The notes under the pieces are model-generated. The model saw nothing but the letters and a program-made list of their open reading frames with translations. It was not told the origin of the DNA and did not search any database. Shown here piece by piece: positions 1 through 6,566 of a stretch of 58,424 nt of DNA (its first letter is position 1; each line of letters begins with the position of its first letter). The stretch lies in assembly GCA_017407905.1 (NCBI GenBank), contig JAFQVS010000064.1, positions 1-58,424 on the forward strand, read 5' to 3'. Source of the DNA: Bacteroidaceae bacterium (GTDB taxonomy: Bacteria > Bacteroidota > Bacteroidia > Bacteroidales > Bacteroidaceae). The position numbers were made by a program, and so were the translations under genes.

Positions 1-391
1 CGGTTTACGATTGTTTTAAGGGTGCTGCGGAATTATAATCGACAATGCTTGCAGCAATTAGTCGCGCGAAAGTGCAGGCGCAGCTTGCAGCGCGCGGGAT
101 GCGAATGGCAAGCATTGTTAGCGCCCGGCGGTTAAACATCCCCCTCGCACTTTTTCCTTAAAACAATCGCACCTACATTGAATTTCTTTTTTATGGTGCA
201 ATAAATTAAAAATTACCTTTTGCACGTATTATATGCATCTGTTCTTGAAAATTAGAAATAGATTATTGATTCTTGTTCACAGTAAAAATCCCTCAGAATT
301 TTACGTTGAGCCCTTTATTATCAACGCCTAAGTTTTGAAAAAACACTTTCATAGTAATAAGTAATAATGATTATAGTGTTATGACAAATAT
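1..391. other. Non-coding left edge
   Basis: No open reading frame of note. The first 170 bases are GC-rich and full of inverted repeats (see the entry at 8-169). The remainder to 391 is AT-rich and lies downstream of the minus-strand methyltransferase, so it may contain that gene's terminator, although no clear hairpin with a T-run was found. Confidence 0.5.
8..169. repeat. Nested inverted-repeat element
   Basis: Two perfect inverted repeats are nested around one centre. The outer arms are 14 bp (CGATTGTTTTAAGG at 8-21, reverse complement at 156-169). The inner arms are 11 bp (ACAATGCTTGC at 42-52, reverse complement at 108-118). The middle is rich in CGCGC and GCAGC words that can pair further. 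The block is far more GC-rich than the AT-rich DNA after it. It could be a MITE-like element, a recombination site that folds as single strand, or a structured RNA; no family was recognised. Confidence 0.55.
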
Positions 392-1177
392 TTATCCCTT
401 AATAGGCTTCAGGAAGTAGAAACAGGATGTAGTGAAGAAATTGCGGACCCATGGAATTCCACCGATAGCCGCATATAATTTCCTTGGACGGAGATTGAAT
501 TTCACCTCATAGTGTGGATTTATGAAATAAAGAGTCCTGTCAATGGTTTCAAAACCTTCTTTCCTTACAGTCCTTTCAAACAACTCTATCGGACATTTAG
601 TGCGCTTTATATCCAATAGTCCGCTGACACACTCTTCATTCTCCTTGAAGGCCTTAAGAATCCATCCATATAATGCGGCCGGAAGCAAGTGAAAGAACGG
701 TAAGTGCGACAGAAAACGGCTTTGACACAACTGTTGATGACCACCGAACGGCATATGCCAAGCAGGAAAAGAGATAAAGATTACCCCATCTTCTTTCAAC
801 ATCTGCTTACACTTCTGCACAAACCCACTCTTGTCATATATATGTTCAATCACATCATGGCATATTACAAGGTCAAACTGATGTCGGAGCTCCTCTATCT
901 GGAAAACATCGGAAGCAATGAAACGTCCTTCGGCACCCTCCTCCTCGAAGAATTTCCTGGCGTCCCTTATACGTCCCTCGCACATGTCCACACCAACTAC
1001 ATTGCAGCCCATACGCGAGAATGGCAATAGATTTCCGCCATCGCCACAACCAATCTCCAACACATTCAACTTGTCGCATACCTTGCAGAATTGTTGGATA
1101 TAAGGAATAAAGTACTTCTCACTTGTAACAGCGAGCTCGTTAAAATACTGTCTTCTGTTATGATGTCTTGGTTGCAT
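392..1177 (-). CDS. Class I SAM-dependent methyltransferase
   Basis: The 261-residue protein has a Rossmann-type methyltransferase fold. Motif I (VLEIGCGDGGN, about residues 39-49) binds S-adenosylmethionine, an acidic residue follows in VVGVD, and DLVICHDVIEH is the usual post-motif. The family (Methyltransf_11/23) acts on many small molecules, lipids and sugars, so the substrate cannot be named. No signal peptide is visible and it is probably cytoplasmic. It stands alone: nothing co-directional follows, and upstream lies a truncated outer-membrane-protein start. The ATG at 1177 directly follows the stop codon of a short reading-frame remnant, which suggests this gene was once part of a longer transcription unit. 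Methyltransferase assignment is secure, role is not. Confidence 0.85.
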   Translation of the reverse strand: MQPRHHNRRQYFNELAVTSEKYFIPYIQQFCKVCDKLNVLEIGCGDGGNLLPFSRMGCNVVGVDMCEGRIRDARKFFEEEGAEGRFIASDVFQIEELRHQFDLVICHDVIEHIYDKSGFVQKCKQMLKEDGVIFISFPAWHMPFGGHQQLCQSRFLSHLPFFHLLPAALYGWILKAFKENEECVSGLLDIKRTKCPIELFERTVRKEGFETIDRTLYFINPHYEVKFNLRPRKLYAAIGGIPWVRNFFTTSCFYFLKPIKG

Positions 1178-1245
1178 TTATCTTCTTATTACAAAGTCAT
1201 TACAGTTCACGACGGCTACACCGTTAGGAGCCGCACCCTCTATCT

Positions 1246-1395
1246 TTACAAAGATATTGAGCCAACTCCAAGTTCTGTTTTTTGCGTACCAAACTCAAAT
1301 CCAAGTGTCATAGAGATATGTTGGTCTCCTTTTGACTGTGCAAACGACATTGTGCTTAAAAAATACAACGATACAATTAGAAATAATTTTTTCAT
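1246..1395 (-). pseudogene. Truncated outer-membrane beta-barrel protein (N-terminal fragment)
   Basis: A 49-codon reading frame begins with a convincing signal peptide (MKKLFLIVSLYFLSTMSFAQ) followed by a short stretch, GDQHISMTLGFEFGTQ, that resembles the first strand of small outer-membrane barrel proteins. It then stops, whereas such proteins normally run to 180-250 residues. After the stop another frame reads on sensibly (about 20 codons) to a stop immediately before the methyltransferase ATG. The most likely reading is a gene cut down by deletion or frameshift. A genuine small secreted peptide is possible but less likely. Confidence 0.45.
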
Positions 1396-1450
1396 AACCA
1401 AATTGCTACCATCAGCTCATAGGCATATCCAAATTTGAATAGAAAGGGCA

Positions 1451-1680
1451 TAAAAGAAAGTGTGAGCCTACTTTAACTTTTCCAAACGGTAGGCCTTCGA
1501 CTGCCTTGTAGATGGATAAGAAAAAACAGCTCACACCCTTGGCTATATATGTTGTGAATACATATAACAAACCAAAGGGAGAACATTTTTACCTATTCCT
1601 ATCTACTAATGAGTTGTCGAAGTTCACCGTTTAGGAATAAAGCTAAAACGCTTCCTATTTATGTCTGTTGCACTTGCAAC
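1451..1680 (-). ncRNA. Candidate structured transcript or long leader
   Basis: Transcription from the promoter at 1685-1716 would run on the minus strand through about 225 bases with no coding potential. The distal end folds: GCCTAC (1466-1471) pairs with GTAGGC (1489-1494), an outer stem pairs GTGTGAGC (1460-1467) with GCTCACAC (1529-1536), and a T-rich tract follows on the minus strand at 1451-1459. An alternative 11-bp pairing exists between 1525-1535 and 1717-1727. This could be a free-standing RNA ending at the hairpin, or the 5' leader of the truncated gene starting at 1395. The family was not identified. Confidence 0.3.
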
Positions 1681-1684
1681 GCTA

Positions 1685-1716
1685 CAAAATTAGAAAACAT
1701 TTTATAAATGTCCAAA
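1685..1716 (-). promoter_or_regulatory. Bacteroidales-type promoter
   Basis: Read on the minus strand, TTTG (1713-1716) is followed after 20 bases by TAATTTTG (1685-1692), matching the TTTG / TAnnTTTG pattern of primary-sigma promoters in Bacteroides relatives. It points towards the candidate RNA and the truncated gene at 1395. Confidence 0.5.
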
Positions 1717-2012
1717 TGTGAGCTGTTATTTCTAATGTCTTATTTCAATGAATTTTCCAATTCAAACCTAACTATAGAAGTAAAAAGAACTTTCCTATAT
1801 AGAGTATTTGGGTATCATAAGCTTGTTTTATAACACCATTCGTATTTATTAGCAAAGTTACTAATTTTGATAAAGTAAATTATCGATTTTATTAACTATT
1901 TAAGTAGGTTTTCCAATTCACTCCTACAGTTAAATTGATATATCTTTCCTCTATTTTTTTTATTAACGGCATATGTTTTGACAGAGTTATATATAAAGAA
2001 AGAAGCAAACAC

Positions 2013-2070
2013 AAACAAAAAAGAGTCCCGAAATTCTTTGGAACTCTTCCAGCGGTGTGTACGGAACTCG
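2013..2070. repeat. Degenerate third copy of a tRNA 3'-end/terminator attachment sequence
   Basis: The order of parts is the same as in the 55-bp repeats at 2151 and 4361: an AAACAAAAAA run, a short hairpin (AAGAGT ... ACTCTT), then GCGGTGTGTACGG, which differs by one base from GCGGTGCGTACGG at the tRNA-Asp 3' end. A decayed T-arm-like stretch follows. It looks like the trace of an older insertion at the same tRNA gene. Confidence 0.5.
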
Positions 2071-2150
2071 TAACCGACTTGTCGCTTTTGTAGCGAAGCG
2101 GAAAAAAATAATATCAAGCTTGGTTGAATATTTTTCGGAGAAAATGGCTC

Positions 2151-2205
2151 ATATAAACAAAAAATCCTCTCAGTGTAACTGAAAGGATTTTTGCGGTGCG
2201 TACGG
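2151..2205. repeat. Left 55-bp direct repeat (att-like)
   Basis: Identical over 55 bases to 4361-4415 and flanked by different sequence on both sides. It holds a copy of the tRNA-Asp terminator hairpin plus the terminal bases of the tRNA, but no complete tRNA. Confidence 0.85.
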
Positions 2206-2255
2206 CATTTTAATATCTAGTTGTATATTAAAACCTTACATTACTTTTTGAAACC

Positions 2256-2281
2256 GGTAGCGCAACTTGGTAGCGCATTTT
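2256..2281. repeat. Left inner repeat pair, GGTAGCGCA x2
   Basis: Two GGTAGCGCA words with 17-base spacing. The 26-base block recurs at 4223-4248 with a single mismatch. Position just inside the island end suggests binding sites for the recombinase or its accessory factor. Confidence 0.6.
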
Positions 2282-2316
2282 CTTATCTATTTCTCGCTTT
2301 AGAGGTTGAATGTTGA

Positions 2317-3720
2317 CTAACTCTTTTTATAAAAATATGAATCAATTTCCTTTAATTCGTTCTCTAGGACCTTGTCCATTTCATTTGATATAAACTCCTT
2401 TTTTAATCGGGTTATAAACCTTATATCGCTAAACAAACGATATAGGGTAACCATTATTCCTCCTGCGTCTAGCTTTTTCCAGTCTTCTGTTCCTATTGCA
2501 TATGCGATATTGCCTACAGATGCTAAACTATTAGAAATACATAATATTTTACGGGTTCTTGCTTCGTAAAGTTTTCTATCTCCATCTTTTTGAGGATTGT
2601 ATAGAAGTCCATGTATTAAGCCTACCACCATATTTATTAAAATACTCCATGCTGCCTGATTACCAATAATCTTTAAGTCTTTTAGTAAGCAAAGCGAATC
2701 GTATTGGCTTTTATATAAATTTCCTGCTAGTTCCTCAGAGAACGCTTCTAACAATGGCACAGGTAGGCCTAATTTGGTAAAAACATCAGATTTAAGATGT
2801 ACGTATTGTGCAAAAATTCCAGCAGGTAATCTTAACCAATCTTCCATTACGCTATCAAAAACTTCATAAAAGATCGTTGCTAGATTTGTTGGTTCTGCAA
2901 AATGTGGAGTCCCTACTCGGCTGATTCTATAAGAGGAAAAATTGGACAAGGTACATGTGTCTGTTATAAAATTTGCAGTTCCGAATATCCAACCTAACAT
3001 TGGATCATGGCCTAAAGTTTTATACCTATGATATCTCCCCTCCATATTTACTCCAAGAGCTGGAGCGCCAACCGTTGTGTCGTATGGAGCGCTGCTAAAG
3101 ATTATTTGTTCCCATGATTTGTAAGATCTCTGACTAGGGTTATGACCGTGGTCTTCAAAATGTTCTTGAAATGCCTTGTTTGACCTTGAAGTTGTATCTT
3201 TTATTGTTTTATCATCATGGTCAAGCCTAGTATCTCCGTCTATCGTTTGGCCAAGGTCGCCACACAATTCTTGAATAATGAGCCAGCGAGCTGTTTGTAG
3301 AGCTGTAGCAACAAGCAGAAAGGATAGGTCTTTTTTGTTTGAAATACCTGTTTTTTTTGAAAACTCGTTTTCAATTCTATTAACCTCATCAATGCAAAAC
3401 TGAAACTCCTCTTTATCTAGTAGGTCCTCTATAATGATTTCTTTGTGTATTATTCGGTTTGCTTCATCTGAACATTCTTCCCATGAAGGAATGTTACAAC
3501 AATCTATTTTATCTTCATTATTGGTAGTTATTGTAATTTTGTCATCAGTGGGAATCTCTACACCTCTTTTTTTTGCCAAAATCTCTATTCTCTTTCTTAT
3601 TGCTAATAGTTCGTTTGTTTCTGTTTGTATGCTTTCTTCAAGAGTTTTTAATTGCTCTTCTTGCATCTTTTGTACTTTTAGTATATCCTTTTCAGAATCC
3701 GAGTAATTATATCGTGACAT
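2317..3720 (-). CDS. Island protein of unknown function, coiled-coil start
   Basis: The 467-residue protein was not recognised. The first 55 residues are heptad-like and charged (KVQKMQEEQLKTLEESIQ), suggesting a coiled coil. The middle is unusual: a conserved-looking run GHDPMLGWIFGTANF near residues 236-250 follows a His/Asp-rich part (LDHDDKT, EHFEDHGHN). A hydrophobic helix (WSILINMVVGLIHGLLY) lies near residue 370, and the C-terminus is charged and helical. No signal peptide is visible. It starts 2 bp after the stop of the membrane coiled-coil gene, so the two are translated together. As cargo of a tRNA island this pair could be a defence, toxin or persistence module; that is inference from context only. 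Confidence 0.75.
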   Translation of the reverse strand: MSRYNYSDSEKDILKVQKMQEEQLKTLEESIQTETNELLAIRKRIEILAKKRGVEIPTDDKITITTNNEDKIDCCNIPSWEECSDEANRIIHKEIIIEDLLDKEEFQFCIDEVNRIENEFSKKTGISNKKDLSFLLVATALQTARWLIIQELCGDLGQTIDGDTRLDHDDKTIKDTTSRSNKAFQEHFEDHGHNPSQRSYKSWEQIIFSSAPYDTTVGAPALGVNMEGRYHRYKTLGHDPMLGWIFGTANFITDTCTLSNFSSYRISRVGTPHFAEPTNLATIFYEVFDSVMEDWLRLPAGIFAQYVHLKSDVFTKLGLPVPLLEAFSEELAGNLYKSQYDSLCLLKDLKIIGNQAAWSILINMVVGLIHGLLYNPQKDGDRKLYEARTRKILCISNSLASVGNIAYAIGTEDWKKLDAGGIMVTLYRLFSDIRFITRLKKEFISNEMDKVLENELKEIDSYFYKKS

Positions 3721-3722
3721 GG

Positions 3723-4112
3723 TTATGCGGCTTTAACTTTATTCTCTGCTTCTTCTAGAATACGGAGCATTTCTTTTAAATTATCTATTTCGGCTTTGTT
3801 ATTCTTGTTTTGTTGTTCTAGGTTTCGAATAATTGCCTGTTGTTTACGTATAATTTCTTTTAACATTCTTTCCTTCTCAAGTTCTTTCTTTTTATTATTA
3901 GAATATGCCTTCCATAAAAGATAAAGAATTCCACCCCGATGATATAATAGGCTAATAGGGGCAGCCGCAAAAGCGAATCCGCATGCTAATCCAACAACTC
4001 CTGCACTTAACCCTAATTCTTTTGCAATAGTTTTTGGAGATGAGCTTGGGTTGTTTATAACCTTGTCTGCTAAATTACAGACTTCTTTTATTTGCTCTTG
4101 TAAGTTTGCCAT
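3723..4112 (-). CDS. Small membrane-anchored coiled-coil protein, island operon
   Basis: This 129-residue protein has three parts: a short polar N-terminus (residues 1-33), a hydrophobic segment (GVVGLACGFAFAAAPISLLY, about 38-57, with a second weaker patch at ILYLLW), and a long charged coiled coil from about residue 72 to the end (KELEKERMLKEIIRKQ, NLEQQNKNNKAEIDNLKEML). It probably sits in the inner membrane with the coil in the cytoplasm. It is the first gene of the island operon. A TAAATTTG -7 element on the minus strand at 4169-4176 is well placed to drive it. The downstream gene also begins with a coiled coil, so the two products may bind each other. Family not recognised. Confidence 0.7.
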   Translation of the reverse strand: MANLQEQIKEVCNLADKVINNPSSSPKTIAKELGLSAGVVGLACGFAFAAAPISLLYHRGGILYLLWKAYSNNKKKELEKERMLKEIIRKQQAIIRNLEQQNKNNKAEIDNLKEMLRILEEAENKVKAA

Positions 4113-4168
4113 ATTTTATATTGTTTATCAATTTTAATTATTATGTTGTAAAAGTATTAAATAAAACT

Positions 4169-4176
4169 CAAATTTA
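4169..4176 (-). promoter_or_regulatory. Probable -7 element of the island operon
   Basis: TAAATTTG on the minus strand fits TAnnTTTG and lies 57 bases upstream of the ATG at 4112. No convincing -33 TTTG was found at the usual distance. It implies the cargo is expressed from inside the island. Confidence 0.35.
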
Positions 4177-4200
4177 GCAACTTCTCTCAATTTTATTTAG

Positions 4201-4248
4201 TTGGTAGCGCATTTGCGGGTCTGGTAGCGCAAATTGGTAGCGCATTTT
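4201..4248. repeat. Right inner repeats, GGTAGCGCA x3
   Basis: Three GGTAGCGCA words. The last two (4223-4248) match the left pair at 2256-2281 with one mismatch, and the first (4201-4214, TTGGTAGCGCATTT) is an extra copy. The unequal number, two left and three right, is typical of recombinase arm sites on integrating elements. Confidence 0.6.
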
Positions 4249-4360
4249 GTCCTTTTCTGTCCTTGTTTGTCCGCAAATGTCTAAAAGGCTATTGTTTTTA
4301 GTGATAATAGATTACAAATGCAAAATTCTGTATTTCAACGGATTTGTCTTAACTTGTTGT

Positions 4361-4415
4361 ATATAAACAAAAAATCCTCTCAGTGTAACTGAAAGGATTT
4401 TTGCGGTGCGTACGG
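4361..4415. repeat. Right 55-bp direct repeat (att-like) overlapping tRNA-Asp
   Basis: Identical to 2151-2205. It spans the terminator hairpin and the last 12 bases of the tRNA-Asp gene, so insertion kept the tRNA intact. Confidence 0.85.
4366..4402 (-). terminator. tRNA-Asp terminator
   Basis: A 14-base stem with one mismatch (AAAATCCT paired with AGGATTTT, then TCAGT with ACTGA) and a 3-base loop. A T-run follows on the minus strand. It lies directly after the tRNA end and is part of the duplicated 55 bp. Confidence 0.8.
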
Positions 4416-4477
4416 GACTCGAACCCGTGACCCCATGCGTGACAGGCATGTATTCTAACCAACTGAACTAACGCACC
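4404..4477 (-). tRNA. tRNA-Asp (anticodon GTC)
   Basis: The minus strand folds into a complete cloverleaf. The acceptor stem pairs GGTGCGT with ACGCACC and is followed by discriminator G. The D-arm region contains AGTTCAGTTGGTTAGAA, the anticodon loop is CTGTCAC with anticodon GTC, and the T-arm contains GGGTTCGAGTCCC. The CCA end is not encoded, as is usual in this phylum for many tRNAs. Its 3' end is the insertion point of the adjacent island. Confidence 0.97.
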
Positions 4478-4510
4478 ATTGTGTGTGCTTTTCGTATCTG
4501 AAAGCGTGTG

Positions 4511-4541
4511 CAAAGTTACGGCTTTTTTTTTAACCTGCAAA
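4511..4541 (-). promoter_or_regulatory. tRNA-Asp promoter
   Basis: On the minus strand TTTG (4538-4541), 19 bases, then TAACTTTG (4511-4518): a full match to the Bacteroidales primary promoter, ending about 34 bases upstream of the tRNA. Confidence 0.75.
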
Positions 4542-4661
4542 CTTTTTCGCAAATATTTTTCTATTTTTTGCGATTTTTTTTGTTTTTTGCTGTTTTTTGC
4601 CTCAAAATGGCCCTTTTTTGTGTCGAAGGGGGTGTTTTTGCGGCTCTTGGCGCTGCGGTGG

Positions 4662-5042
4662 TTACATTCCCGACTGACGCTTCAGATATTCAATTTGTGA
4701 ATCCCAAAGGTCTTTTTGGTCGGCAATTTCTGCGGGGTCGGCAAAATCGGTGATGTCGAGTGTGTGCTCGCGTGTCATTTCGTTGTAGGTTATTCGCATC
4801 TCGAAGAATGTGTAATGCTCTTCGTCGTCCCACCTTAGGCGCACATATACTCCGTTGCGCTGCGCTATGAGTGTGGCCGAGCGGTGCTCTTCTTTTCCCC
4901 AATAGAAATTGAAAGTCTTACCGTCGATGGATGTGCGGTCGGCGAACCACATAGATAGGCCGTGGGCTGTTCCGATGTATCGCCATATTATAGCTGCACT
5001 TCCCTTGAGAGGGTACTCAATGTAAATTTTTTCTTTTTTCAT
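4662..5042 (-). CDS. START-like domain protein
   Basis: A 126-residue single-domain protein resembling the START/SRPBCC helix-grip fold found throughout Bacteroidetes (START_2 type). Typical features are the opening EYPLKGSAAIIWRYI, the WFADR loop after the first long strand, the strand-rich middle (FNFYWGKEEHR) and a long C-terminal helix (WDSQIEYLKRQSG). The family has a hydrophobic cavity and is assumed to bind a small lipid-like ligand, but no function is established. It is cytoplasmic by sequence. It stands alone between the tRNA and the Cys-repeat lipoprotein. Confidence 0.8.
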   Translation of the reverse strand: MKKEKIYIEYPLKGSAAIIWRYIGTAHGLSMWFADRTSIDGKTFNFYWGKEEHRSATLIAQRNGVYVRLRWDDEEHYTFFEMRITYNEMTREHTLDITDFADPAEIADQKDLWDSQIEYLKRQSGM

Positions 5043-5404
5043 TGTTGGTGTAAATTTGTTATTTGCAACACTTTAGGCGTTGCAAGTTAATAATACTTAT
5101 TTATAAAAGCAACTAAATGGGGTGTTTTGTTCGAATTATTTAAATAAATTTAATAAGAGGCTGTTTAAATTTCTTTTTGGGCTTATTTGTGGTTAATTTG
5201 ATTCCCTTTTTGTTTTTTATGCTATGAAATTCGTCTCTTGCCGAGCAAAATGATTTAAAAAATGTTGTATAGTGTGAAAAATGTATTTAAAAATGTGATA
5301 AAAAGTGAAATTTTGAGATTTTTTCTCTCTGTTTCTTTGCGCGGATAAAATAAATTGATAATTTAGACGCTGTAAAATATGTTTAACAATTAAATTTTTA
5401 AAAT
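5043..5404. other. Intergenic region, AT-rich
   Basis: Divergent spacer between the START-like gene and the lipoprotein gene. A small inverted repeat (TGCAAC ... GTTGCA near 5067-5088) sits just upstream of the START-like gene. No promoter close to consensus was found for the lipoprotein. Confidence 0.4.
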
Positions 5405-5851
5405 ATGAAACTGAATTTTTTCGTGATAGCATTGTTATCGGTGTTTTTTCTGACTGCTTGTTCGCAAAAGAGCGGCGATGCTGCTAATGGCGCTAAAACT
5501 CAGCAGGTAGAGTGTGCAGCTGCTGCCGGCTGCCAAAAGGCTGACGGTTGCAAGCAGGGTGCTTGCGACAAGGCTTCTTGCGCTAAGGCTGATGGTTGCC
5601 AAAAGGCAGATAGTTGCAAGCAGGGTGCTTGCGACAAGGCCTCTTGTGCTAAGGCTGATGGTTGCCAAAAGGCCGATGGTTGTAAGCAGGGTGCTTGCGA
5701 CAAGGCTTCTTGTGCTAAGGCTGATGGTTGTCAAAAGGCAGATAGCTGCAAGCAGGGTGCTTGCGATAAGGCTTCTTGCGCTAAGGCTGAGGGTTGCCAG
5801 AAAACCGATGGTTGTAAGCAGGGTGCTGCTTGTCCCGCAGAAAATAAATAA
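5405..5851 (+). CDS. Lipoprotein with tandem Cys-rich repeats
   Basis: The 148-residue product opens with a lipoprotein signal (FFVIALLSVFFLTACS; lipidated Cys at 19). From residue 43 to 130 it consists of four 22-residue units with Cys at unit positions 1, 7, 12 and 17 (spacings x5, x4, x4, x5), and a partial fifth unit follows. The units are also rich in Lys, Asp, Gln and Ala and contain no aromatic residue. Neighbouring units differ mainly at synonymous sites and one Gly/Ser position, so the number of copies probably changes by slippage while the protein is kept. About twenty Cys in a secreted lipoprotein suggests metal binding or thiol chemistry at the cell surface, by analogy with metallothionein-like proteins. 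The family was not recognised. Confidence 0.85.
   Translation: MKLNFFVIALLSVFFLTACSQKSGDAANGAKTQQVECAAAAGCQKADGCKQGACDKASCAKADGCQKADSCKQGACDKASCAKADGCQKADGCKQGACDKASCAKADGCQKADSCKQGACDKASCAKAEGCQKTDGCKQGAACPAENK
5531..5824 (+). repeat. 66-bp in-frame tandem repeat
   Basis: Four full copies and one partial copy of a 66-bp unit within the lipoprotein gene. Copies differ by scattered silent changes (for example TGC/TGT, GCC/GCT). Confidence 0.9.
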
Positions 5852-5868
5852 TAGAATAGTTTTAACGT

Positions 5869-5905
5869 AAATAACGGAGCCTTTTAAGAAGGCTCCGTTA
5901 TTTTT
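5869..5905 (+). terminator. Rho-independent terminator
   Basis: A perfect 13-bp stem (AAATAACGGAGCC with its complement at 5891-5903), loop of nine, then T-run. It ends the lipoprotein transcript and can also serve the convergent wbqC transcript. Confidence 0.85.
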
Positions 5906-5933
5906 ATATATTGGTGTCTGATAAAGGACTATC

Positions 5934-6557
5934 TTATTTATTTGCGTCGCGCAGTACGATAAGCGCCTCGGGGCCCATATTGAACAGTAGGTCGATGATG
6001 CTTAGGTTGGGAATAAATCCGTTGCGTTGGGCAAATACCTGATAATAGGCGGGGGGTGCGGGCGGGGCGTTTTTTGCAAACTCTTGCGGCGCGGCTGCGG
6101 GACGAAGGTCGGAATAGTTGTTTTTTGCCCATTCCATCGTGCTTTCTTCGAGCGTTGCGATGGGGCGCTCAAGGCCTATGAGCCCGCAGATTGTCGCGTG
6201 CAGACGCATATTAAAGTCGAGCAGAAAGCCGTCCTTCTCTTCGTAAAAATGGGCAAAGTCATCGGCGTAATAGTCGAAGAAGGGGCTTTTGCGATAGGCG
6301 CTCTGAAGGGCGTTCCAATGCAGATGCCGCCAATTGCCGTGCTCGCTTATGCGTACGTCGCGCATCTTTTGCCCGTTGTTGTGCACAATGGGGATTGTGA
6401 GTGTCTGTGTACCGTTCTCGGTGGCTATTATGGCGCGGCTGCGGAACGTCTGTTTGACGAATGTGCCATCGGCATCAACTATCAGCCCCTGCGCTGCGTA
6501 TAGCTGTGCATACAGGGGAATGGGCGCAAGATACAATGGGTGGCTTATTATGTGCAT
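5934..6557 (-). CDS. WbqC-like family protein
   Basis: A 207-residue protein of the WbqC-like family. Recognisable parts are the opening HPLYLAPIPLYAQL, the motif TFVKQTFRSRAIIATENG, and the stretch HLHWNALQSAYRKSPFFDYY with the following acidic DDFAHFYEE. The biochemical role is unknown; the namesake is encoded in an O-antigen cluster of Pseudomonas. It is the last gene of the dapB-lepB-wbqC operon, with 9 bp between it and lepB. Only a few residues after the helix (a Pro/Ala-rich stretch AAAPQEF...APPAPPAYY) look poorly conserved. Family call is firm, function unknown. Confidence 0.82.
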   Translation of the reverse strand: MHIISHPLYLAPIPLYAQLYAAQGLIVDADGTFVKQTFRSRAIIATENGTQTLTIPIVHNNGQKMRDVRISEHGNWRHLHWNALQSAYRKSPFFDYYADDFAHFYEEKDGFLLDFNMRLHATICGLIGLERPIATLEESTMEWAKNNYSDLRPAAAPQEFAKNAPPAPPAYYQVFAQRNGFIPNLSIIDLLFNMGPEALIVLRDANK

Positions 6558-6566
6558 CGTGCCTTT

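Larger units (their letters stand above)
1396..2012. other. Non-coding stretch with promoter and hairpins
   Basis: No gene is supported here. The left half holds the promoter and hairpins described for the candidate RNA at 1451-1716. The right half (about 1730-2000) is AT-rich with no clear structure. Confidence 0.4.
2151..4415. mobile_element. Small genomic island inserted at tRNA-Asp, no integrase
   Basis: Perfect 55-bp direct repeats at 2151-2205 and 4361-4415 bound the segment. The right copy includes the last 12 bases of the tRNA-Asp gene and its terminator; the left copy is an orphan tRNA end. This is the footprint of site-specific integration by a tyrosine recombinase at a tRNA 3' end. 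Just inside each boundary lie GGTAGCGCA repeats, which resemble arm-type recombinase sites. The cargo is a two-gene minus-strand operon more AT-rich than the housekeeping genes around it. No integrase, relaxase or replication gene is present, so the unit is either mobilised in trans or is a remnant. Confidence 0.75.

Noticed and set aside
1091..1438. 115-codon plus-strand frame
   Set aside because: It overlaps the start of the methyltransferase and the truncated outer-membrane gene on the opposite strand, both of which make better sense.
2051..2080. Second tRNA gene
   Set aside because: Only a decayed 3' portion is present; no anticodon arm or acceptor 5' half follows.
1896..2117. 73-codon minus-strand frame
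   Set aside because: It covers the degenerate tRNA-end sequence and A/T-rich DNA; no start context or protein-like composition.
5531..5824. CRISPR-like short tandem repeat
   Set aside because: The 66-bp units are directly adjacent, in frame, and encode a Cys-rich protein behind a lipoprotein signal.
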